From: XYA12-FULL-58-9 sp001798605 | Lineage (GTDB): Bacteria > Myxococcota > XYA12-FULL-58-9 | NCBI GenBank assembly: GCA_036736205.1 | Contig: DAINMX010000144.1 | Coordinates: forward strand, 1 to 15,848 | DNA length: 15,848 nucleotides | Reading direction: 5' to 3' | Part shown: positions 1 to 6,600 of the stretch, piece after piece | Layout of the letters: each line of letters opens with the position of its first letter | How positions within the stretch are numbered: the first letter of the stretch is position 1 | Program-made: the position numbers and the translations under genes | Notes under the pieces: generated by a model | Seen by the model: the letters and a program-made list of their open reading frames with translations, nothing else | What the model was told of the DNA's origin: nothing | Databases searched by the model: none

Positions 1-1444
1 GCCGAAAGAAGTCGTGGTTTCGGGTGGGATGGAAGCTCCTGTGTCGCTTGGCAACTCGGGCTCCACGCACAGTGCGCGGAGCGCTCTCTCGCTCCACCAG
101 GAGATTGGCGTCGTTAGCTTCGTAGGTGAGAGGCGGGAACTTGCGGCCCAATTGATTGGCGTCTCCCACTCTCTCCCATACCGGTCGGACGATATGCACC
201 ATGCGCCAGTGGGCGACCCATTTGCCGCTCGCACCCTCACGCTGCTCGCGCTGTGCACCCGCGACGGCTTTCTTCATGCTGGCTGCAATCCCGGCCTCTG
301 ATCCTACGGGAATGTTTGGCTCCATGCCGCCTTGCCAAAGGGCGAAACGACCGTTTCGATCTGGGGTGTTTACCGCGCGACGCACTCGGTCTTCGTAGTT
401 CTTCATGTAGCCGTAGGTCATGGTGATGGCGTCGATATTGGGATTCTGGAACTCTGGATCCCAAGCCACCGCGTCGGAGACACTGTTGATGTAGTCCCAA
501 CGACCGGTGTTGAAGCCGACGAAGTGTGGGCTCAATGCAGCGCGAATCTCCATGAGCTGGAATGACGCCTCCAGTTGTTCCACGAGAACGTACGCCTTGA
601 TGGTTCCCACGGTGATGCCCAGGTGACTCTCCAACCCGGTGAGCAACTCATTCCAGAGGGCAGCCTCTTCGGCTGTTTGGATCTTCGGCAAGTACAAGAC
701 GACACTGGATCCACCTTTCCGAAGCTCCTCGTGGTTGTTGACGACGTACAGGCACACGTCGACGATAGAGGCGGAAAAACCAGAGCCATCGTTCGTTTGA
801 ATGTGACGATCATCCAGGTGCAATCCACGTGCGCGAAAGATCTTCGTGGTGAAGTCTAGTTGTTTTTGCCAATCCACGATGATTTCGCGTCCGAAGAACT
901 CTTTGGCCCACTTGTTCATCTCTTTGGCGACCGACTCGGCCACTCTCATGAACGTGGCATCCTTGGCGATGGCGAGCTTGAGATTGCGTTGATTGTCCAG
1001 GGACATGGTACTGATCTGTCCGAGGGCGTCTTCTCCATCGAACATCCAACCGTCTGCTCCGGACAGGAGCGCGTAAGCGACGTTGCGCAGGCTGCTTTCC
1101 AAGGTCGCATGGGGTTTCGCGCTCGGTCCTGTTCCCTGTATCCATTGTCGCTGTAGGTCTTCAGGGATCTTGCTGCCGTCGAAACGACCGGCGCGGGCAT
1201 CGGCGACCGTGAGGCCGGTCCTGCCAATTGTCGCTTGCGGCGAGAGAAATTCGATTCGTTGTCTATTCTGGTGGCGCTGCCGCCGCCGTTCGATCCGCTG
1301 CCGCATGAGTTCAAGGCGATCGTTGTTCAGGTGCGCCAGAGCCTCGATGGCAATCAACGCCTTTTCCGTGAGGATGTCGGCATAGCTCAGGTGCAGACCC
1401 TTCCGGATGACGAGGGTTGACACATTGCCCCGTGTGCTCTCCAT
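1..1444 (-). CDS. aceB: Malate synthase (malate synthase A-like), C-terminus beyond the window
   Basis: Condenses glyoxylate with acetyl-CoA to malate (glyoxylate shunt), in the cytoplasm. The frame reads open from ATG at 1444 to the left edge, about 481 codons; family members are usually about 530-580 residues, so the end is cut off by the window. Visible family landmarks: an N-terminal helical part like that of malate synthase A (residues ~25-70), a DGWMFDGEDALGQ strand (~131-143), IFRARGLHLDDRH (~202-214) carrying the likely glyoxylate-binding Arg ~204, YVLVEQLEASFQ (~285-296) with likely Mg2+ ligand Glu ~289, FNTGRWDYI (~311-319) with likely Mg2+ ligand Asp ~317, and GGMEPNIPVGSE (~372-383). 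The catalytic Asp expected further on lies outside. The usual GPTDRKM segment of classical members reads GPSAKPH here, so this is a divergent subfamily. The start is supported by AAGGAG 8 nt upstream; the ATG 8 nt before it is out of frame. Transcribed away from the zinc-ribbon gene. The residue alignment is from memory of the family. Confidence 0.88.
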   Translation of the reverse strand, partial: MESTRGNVSTLVIRKGLHLSYADILTEKALIAIEALAHLNNDRLELMRQRIERRRQRHQNRQRIEFLSPQATIGRTGLTVADARAGRFDGSKIPEDLQRQWIQGTGPSAKPHATLESSLRNVAYALLSGADGWMFDGEDALGQISTMSLDNQRNLKLAIAKDATFMRVAESVAKEMNKWAKEFFGREIIVDWQKQLDFTTKIFRARGLHLDDRHIQTNDGSGFSASIVDVCLYVVNNHEELRKGGSSVVLYLPKIQTAEEAALWNELLTGLESHLGITVGTIKAYVLVEQLEASFQLMEIRAALSPHFVGFNTGRWDYINSVSDAVAWDPEFQNPNIDAITMTYGYMKNYEDRVRRAVNTPDRNGRFALWQGGMEPNIPVGSEAGIAASMKKAVAGAQREQREGASGKWVAHWRMVHIVRPVWERVGDANQLGRKFPPLTYEANDANLLVERESAPRTVRGARVAKRHRSFHPTRNHDFFR

Positions 1445-1452
1445 AGTGGCAT

Positions 1453-1458
1453 CTCCTT
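1453..1458 (-). promoter_or_regulatory. Ribosome binding site of the malate synthase gene
   Basis: On the minus strand AAGGAG lies 8 nt before ATG 1444-1442. It fixes this start over the out-of-frame ATG at 1452-1450, which has no room for a site. Confidence 0.7.
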
Positions 1459-1477
1459 AAACCGTTGGGTATGCCGC

Positions 1478-1505
1478 AATGTAAGTCGGCAAAAGGTTGC
1501 GTCAA
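1478..1505 (-). promoter_or_regulatory. Candidate sigma70-type promoter of the malate synthase gene
   Basis: On the minus strand TTGACG (1505-1500, five of six consensus bases) is followed after 16 nt by TACATT (1483-1478, four of six). The implied transcript start near 1471 leaves a short leader before the AAGGAG and ATG 1444. It is the best pair I found by eye in the divergent intergenic region. The promoter preference of this organism is unknown. Confidence 0.4.
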
Positions 1506-1537
1506 TGGCGTTTGGGTGTCCCGCGAAAGGTTATTGT

Positions 1538-1554
1538 GGGTGCGAGTCGCGCCC
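1538..1554. other. Small hairpin upstream of the zinc-ribbon gene
   Basis: GGGTGCG and CGCGCCC form a 7-bp stem (one G-T pair) around the loop AGT. It lies 39 nt before the start at 1593, in the probable leader of that gene. A stem this short occurs often by chance in GC-rich DNA, and there is no T-run after it, so a role is speculative. Confidence 0.2.
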
Positions 1555-1592
1555 GAGACCAATGACAGATTTGCCATAGACGGAGACAACTG

Positions 1593-1895
1593 ATGTTTGA
1601 GCAGTGGCGTTTGTGGGAATTGCGGTGTGGGTTCAAGCCGGAGCGGAATGTCGATCTCGAGAATGAAGAATTTGCTGGGAGGGGCACCGGCGAAGACAAA
1701 CCGAAGATCCGTTGCCCCAAATGCGGCTGGCAGCCAGGCAAGGGTGACCGCTGGCAATGCATTTGCGACCATGTGTGGAACACTTTCGACACCCGCGGCG
1801 TCTGTCCTGCGTGCCATGAACAATGGGAGGTGACCGCGTGTTTGAGCTGCCAACAATTCTCGCCACATGAAGACTGGTACGAGAAACGGTCATGA
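1593..1895 (+). CDS. Small zinc-ribbon protein of unknown function
   Basis: A 100-residue, probably cytoplasmic protein with no signal peptide or membrane segment. Its C-terminal half carries Cys pairs and His residues in zinc-ribbon style: CPKCGW (~41-46), CICDHVW (~56-62), VCPACHEQWEV (~70-80) and ACLSC (~82-86), followed by FSPHEDWY. The pattern of two CPxC-type knuckles joined by HVWNTFDT resembles a widespread family of uncharacterised small zinc-ribbon proteins, recognised from memory. The ligands suggest one or two structural Zn2+ sites; nucleic-acid or protein binding is possible but not shown. GGAG at 1582-1585, 7 nt before the ATG, supports the start. It is divergent from malate synthase and separated from the next gene by 518 nt holding mobile-element debris, so it is probably transcribed alone. 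Confidence 0.85.
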   Translation: MFEQWRLWELRCGFKPERNVDLENEEFAGRGTGEDKPKIRCPKCGWQPGKGDRWQCICDHVWNTFDTRGVCPACHEQWEVTACLSCQQFSPHEDWYEKRS

Positions 1896-1898
1896 CGG

Positions 1899-2062
1899 TC
1901 TAACAATGCGCACGCAACTGCGTCGATGAGGACCCGACCTGCCCTCCCAGGGCCTTTGGCTTTCTCGGCCAGTAGACATCGTTGTTTGTCCGTGAACCGA
2001 ATCCGCCCTCCCCTGCTTTTGGGCTGCTCTCTGGGAATCCGTTGCCACAGTCTAACCTCGAG
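1899..2062 (-). mobile_element. Relic of an integrase-core transposase (N-terminal part)
   Basis: Read on the minus strand, about 55 codons give LEVRLWQRIPREQ, then GGRIRFTDKQRCLLAEKAKG, then PGR and VLIDAVACAL. The order and spacing resemble the N-terminal helix-turn-helix region of integrase-core (DDE, rve-type) transposases, which from memory reads roughly ENRxLREQ, GxRLRFTDxQRRRLAxKAKxLGRK, followed by a TPDT motif. The TPDT motif and the catalytic DDE domain are absent. The same frame continues only into the antisense of the zinc-ribbon gene, so no functional transposase is present. No terminal inverted repeats or target duplication were found by eye. Confidence 0.5.
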
Positions 2063-2112
2063 CCAAATGGTATCAGACGAACAATTCGACACTGCGAATG
2101 AATGCCTAGACG

Positions 2113-2417
2113 GTGACAAATCGGTCGGCCACGATCATTGTTTGCATGGGGGTCGTCTTAGATGGACAACAAATCAACAGTGCGCTAAATGGACCCACAC
2201 CGGCAGAGTTTGACAACGTCGCTCTCTGCCGGCGCGCTCGACCGCGTGTCTATGAAACAGTGGGAAGTCCAAAGCAGCACATCAATGGGGTAACTATGGA
2301 ATATACGGGTGGCGGTCTGCACGTACCTGAGTTCTTGGGATCGGGTATGCGAACAATATCGGTCTTGGTGCCAACGCCTACTTTGCGAGTGCGGGGGAGA
2401 AGGCAACGACATTATGA
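2113..2417 (+). pseudogene. Possible degenerate or frameshifted small ORF before the OmpA-like gene
   Basis: From GTG 2113 one frame runs through EYTGGGLHVPEFLG (to about 2340). In the next frame the sequence continues as GIGYANNIGLGANAYF and ASAGEKATTL, ending at TGA 2415-2417, which overlaps the next ATG as ATGA. Joining the halves needs one extra G in the run at 2337-2339. The combined ~100-residue product has a beta-barrel-like Gly/aromatic pattern but matches nothing I recognise, and its N-terminus is not a convincing signal peptide. It may be a broken gene, a sequencing error, or chance. Confidence 0.22.
2393..2403 (+). promoter_or_regulatory. Purine-rich ribosome binding site of the OmpA-like gene
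   Basis: GGGGGAGAAGG ends 10 nt before ATG 2414. It favours this start over the longer in-frame ATG at 2309, whose extra 35 residues would block the signal peptide. Confidence 0.5.
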
Positions 2418-3571
2418 ATACTCATCTGACAGTGTGTTCGCTTTGGTCCCGGGCCGTGGCCGCCATCCTCTTTGTAGGCCTGCCGTTGTTGGTGGTGCCG
2501 CAACCAGTCAGAGCCGAGGAATCATTGCCCGTCGCTTGCCGACCCGGAAGTTGGGACCTGGACGGAGCTGGACACCTTGGAGGTGAGGACACGACCTTCA
2601 GCCCCGCCTGGCAGGGTACTTTAGAGGATCTCGCGGCGTGTTTGGCCCATCCGAAGATGCGCACCTACTGTTTGAACGTGGAGGGGCGCTTTGACCAAAA
2701 AGCATTCAGCCCCGAGTTGATCCAGGTTTTTGGCAGTAAACGGGGTGCGCAGGAAGCCCGGGCCAGGGCACGTGCCAGCCGGGTGATTTCGGAGCTGTTG
2801 CGACTGGGTGTGATCACCTCGAGAGTCAAAGAGACTGCGCCACCGGAGGAAACCTCTTACCGCGGGGTCCACATTTCGCTGGTGGCCGATTGCGTCGTCG
2901 ACGAAAACACGGCCATTGCCAGCCAAGAAGAAGTCAAGGTCGCGGTCGCAGCAGCAGTTGAAGCCTACGCCCAAAACCACCCAGGATCCTTTGGTGACCC
3001 CGTGGCACTGCGCCAGCAGCTCTCCTCTTTGTTGGAGGAACAGCTCCGAACGGGTTCGATTCAGCCGGCCCCAATGAAGACTCGCCTGTGGGTTGATGCG
3101 TCACTGTCCCTGAATCTTTTGGCTGGTGGGCTCAACACCGTGACTGCTTCGGTCTTGATGGTGGGAGGAGGGTACGCCAACGACAATTTCTACCTGCATC
3201 TGGACGTGGGGATACAGGCAGCGGTGCAAAGAGAACAACGGGTTGGCATCGAGTTTTCGGCTTCGGTCGGCCATGCCTTCCAATCCTTGCCCTGGCTCGA
3301 AGTGGGTGTGACCGCAGGTGACCGCTTCTCTTATGTGTCGTTCTCGGACCCGTGGATTGAAGAAAGTTGGTTTGTCGGCGTTGAGTCGTCTCAATGCCTG
3401 CTCAGTATTTGGAGAGAGCACGACACGTGTTTGCAGGAAACGATAGCTCCGCTGGCGTCGAGAAACCGGCGGGGAATAATTGAGAACGACGAAATGCGCC
3501 GCATTTCTGGGCAACGAGACAGTGTTTTTCGTTTCGATCTCGCAATATTGAGTCGTCACGATTTCTTATAG
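2414..3571 (+). CDS. Exported protein with OmpA-like region and beta-rich C-terminus
   Basis: A 385-residue protein with a Sec signal peptide: hydrophobic core ~14-30 and probable cleavage after PVRA (~34). Residues ~85-160 recall a divergent OmpA C-terminal (peptidoglycan-binding) domain: VEGRFD (89-94) sits where the family has xEGHTD, keeping the Asp, and RASRV (120-124) corresponds to the RAxxV helix, followed by LLRLGV and SRV. Residues ~223-385 are rich in alternating hydrophobic and Gly segments (LWVDASLSLNLLAGG, LEVGVTAGDRFSYVSF, SWFVGVE, final FRFDLAI), as in outer-membrane beta-strands. It is a candidate periplasmic or outer-membrane anchor linking cell wall and surface. Domain order (OmpA part before the barrel) is the reverse of OmpA. 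It lies 40 nt before the first giant lipoprotein gene, on the same strand, and is probably co-transcribed. The coding call is firm; the OmpA assignment is an inference from motif spacing. Confidence 0.78.
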   Translation: MNTHLTVCSLWSRAVAAILFVGLPLLVVPQPVRAEESLPVACRPGSWDLDGAGHLGGEDTTFSPAWQGTLEDLAACLAHPKMRTYCLNVEGRFDQKAFSPELIQVFGSKRGAQEARARARASRVISELLRLGVITSRVKETAPPEETSYRGVHISLVADCVVDENTAIASQEEVKVAVAAAVEAYAQNHPGSFGDPVALRQQLSSLLEEQLRTGSIQPAPMKTRLWVDASLSLNLLAGGLNTVTASVLMVGGGYANDNFYLHLDVGIQAAVQREQRVGIEFSASVGHAFQSLPWLEVGVTAGDRFSYVSFSDPWIEESWFVGVESSQCLLSIWREHDTCLQETIAPLASRNRRGIIENDEMRRISGQRDSVFRFDLAILSRHDFL

Positions 3572-3611
3572 GCCGTCCACGGATCGTCAACTGAAACCGG
3601 AGTTTTGCAAC

Positions 3612-6600
3612 ATGGGCAAGGTCAAATACTGTCTAGGTCTCGCTGTTTTTGTTTCATGGACATCTTTTGGCGCGCTGTCTTGCGGCAACATCGATGAGGT
3701 GCCGGAAGGAAAGTGTCAGCAAAATGGTGGGGAAGATTGCCCTTGTCACGACAACGGCGTTTGTGATGCGTTGCCGGACGGTACCCAACTTGTTTGTGAG
3801 CACAAGGTCTGCGTGGTTCCCACCTGCGATGCCCAAAATGGTTTGTCTACGGGATGCCTTTGTGGCGCAAACGGGGCTTGCCGCATAGGACTTGTCTGCA
3901 TCAATGGAAACTGCGCTGCAGACAGCGGTCAAACCCTGAGTCCGCCAGCCGACCCACGGTGTTACACGCCGTGTCGTGGCGGTTACACCGACAACGAAGG
4001 ACAATATGTTCCCTGTTCAGATGAAGGATTGTTGGCGGGCTGTATTGGTGAAACTATCTGTGTTGAGGGGTCCTGCTTGGCCCCCTCACCCACTGCCTTC
4101 GAATCATTTGCGCCCAGGATTAACAACAGTTGTCAGGATGACAGCGGTTGTCCCACCTTTCAAACGTGCATAGAGAACAAATGTTATTCCGATTGCGAAC
4201 GCGATGCCCATTGCCGCAGTGGCCGGCAGTGCGTTTCCAAGGTCTGCCGTTTGCCCTGCCAGACGGCTACGGACGAGGGGTGCCCGTCTGGAGAATTCTG
4301 TTCTACCCAAGACGGGATCAGCGGCTTCTGTTTTGCCATTGCCAGTGGCAACGATGAACCGTTCCTGCCGCCCCTCGAGGGGAGCTATTCACTTTCTTCC
4401 GATGTCCTGGCTTTCAGCAACAACGCGTTGAGCAACTCCTTTACGATTGTCAACGACACGCCTGTCTATTTGGAATTTGTGGTGCGCAAATTGACTCACA
4501 CCGAGTTCGACGCCGAAGGGAGTACGCGAGTCGATGAATACCCGTTGGCTTGGTTGACCATGGGAGACGCAATGACCGCAACGGCTCAGGTGCAAGAGCT
4601 GATTGTCGGTGTCGATGGCGACGGTGGCACTGCCGAGGTGATGTTGGCCGATGCGGCGAACCCCGTGCTCCCCCGATGGGAAGGCGTCCTCGAGGTGTCT
4701 CAGGCTCGTTTGGGCATCAAGACCATCAATCTCAGCTACACCAGCTCGCCCGAGGGTCAATGGGCCGGACAAGTGTACTACTTCGCCAATTTTGGGACGC
4801 TCGGATTGGAAGAGTGGCTGGCCGATCGCAGCAACCGTGACAAACTGTCGGTGGTTGGAAATGCCTTTATTCGGCGTTGGGGGGCATTGCGCGAAGGTCG
4901 AATCACCCTTGATGAATTTCACGCCATGCGAACCGCGACCTTGACCGGGAGCTGGAATTGGAAATCCGTCCAAGATCGATGTCCCAATGAATCTGCACCC
5001 AACCCCAATGCGGCCTGCTATTTGTATTCCAACGAATTGGGGATTTCTGTCTATTCCGACTATCTGCCCGACAATCCTATTCCCACCGGCCTCATTGAGT
5101 TTCCCATGGCCATCAACCTGCATGCGGCGGATCCACAAAACGCCCCGGGTGTGTGGTCCGGAAAGATTGACTCGCGCAGCGCGCTTCAATACGCCGGCAA
5201 CCCCCAGGTCAACCTCGTTTTCGCCAGCAATCCCAACGATTGCTCCGGTGCCAATGGTGGGCCGTGCATCATCTTCATCGACGATTTTGAGTCGGAAATC
5301 TTTGTCGGTGGTCGCTACCTAGCGACACCCACCGACACAAGTTGCGCCCAGGCTGCAACCGGAACGTTTAGGCATGTTGCTTTGCCTTGGCTGGTTCCAG
5401 GATTCGCCGCCCACACAGATGTCGATTCGTCGGGCAATCGGTATCGCTATGAGTGTCGGGACAAGATCTTGCCGTTTGGCAACTTCCAGGACGTCTATTC
5501 GGTCAACGCCTCACTCGCGGCTTCCAACCCAATTCCGGACGGAACGACACGGCGACGGCGTTTGGAGCTCATCGACGGCGCGATCATTGACCAGACGACG
5601 ATGCTCATTGTTTTCAAAGAGTATTTTCCTTCGTTCCTCGATCCGGCCGACACGGAAGGCTTCTCCGCATACGGTTTCATGGAGTTGGTACGAACACCGG
5701 CCACCTTGGCCGCCGACGCCTACGAAGGTTCAAACCCGACTGACGTCCGTGTGCCGCCGACCGTCGACGGTGTGACGTGCGAACAAGACATGCTGGATGA
5801 CTTGTTTGCCAACCACCCGTCGTCTTCTCTGGTGGCCGGTGGTGCAACCACTGCGAATGCCGAGATGATTGCCGGAGTGGTGGTGAAGGGTATTGTTCCG
5901 TCGAGCGAGGCGCCGCCCATTATTGGCGCGACCGATGTCGAGCAGGTGCACTACGTTTGCGAAGACACGGGCCTGTTTGACGGCGGATCGAAGGACGATG
6001 GTGGAACCGCCCCCGTGAAGATCGCTTGTCCGGCGGGCAGTCGGGTTGAGTATTTCACAGTCAACAGCGACGCGCTTTCCCAAGCCGAAATCGCGGCCTT
6101 GCCGTGTCAGGCGACCGCGACATGCGTCGACGCACTGACCGCCATGAAACTCAACGGTACCTATGGCATCCGTTGGAATATTGTTTGGCGTTGCCAGAAT
6201 GAGGACGAGGTCTATTGCGACAGCGACCGGTTGGACTTGCGCAACAACAAAGAATTCTTTGCCGACTTTGCGCAAGACGCTGTCGTTCAACCTTTGGACG
6301 ACGAAATAGAACAAGCTTTTCGCTACAAGACCAAGTTTCGGAGTCGCACCGGAGCGAGTGTTGGTTTTGCGCCGCAGATGTGCATTGCTGACTCCGACGA
6401 GGTTCCCTACTGTTACGACCCGGCGACGATTGAATCCATTAGGCAACGCGTAGATTGTGCGGCCCACCTTTATACTCATTATTATGGAAACCTCACACCG
6501 GCCACCCGTACCTTCCTTCGGAACTTCTTGGTTCGCGATTTCTCGTATGGGGAGGAGTTTAGGCCTGGGCTGGCCACGCCCATTATCCATGACGGATTCG

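Larger units (their letters stand above)
1896..2413. other. 518-nt gap without an intact gene
   Basis: It holds three things. One is a minus-strand transposase-like relic (about 1899-2062). The second is a possible frameshifted ORF on the plus strand (2113-2417). The third is a perfect TTGACA at 2210-2215 with no recognisable -10 element 15-19 nt further on. A 5-bp inverted repeat (1912-1923) is too weak to call a terminator. I could not find a convincing promoter for the downstream cluster. Confidence 0.5.

Noticed and set aside
1502..2119. Minus-strand ORF (205 codons) as an intact gene
   Set aside because: Only its first third shows transposase-like motifs; the rest is the antisense of the zinc-ribbon gene, so I kept only the relic.
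2210..2215. TTGACA as a -35 element of the cluster promoter
   Set aside because: No -10-like hexamer lies 15-19 nt downstream (the sequence there is GC-rich), so I do not call a promoter.
3400..3571. Possible frameshift near the end of the OmpA-like protein
   Set aside because: The C-terminal stretch is less barrel-like, but the frame still ends with an alternating FRFDLAI strand and no better continuation was found in other frames.
4389..5189. Minus-strand ORF (266 codons)
   Set aside because: Antisense shadow of the same lipoprotein gene; no recognisable features.
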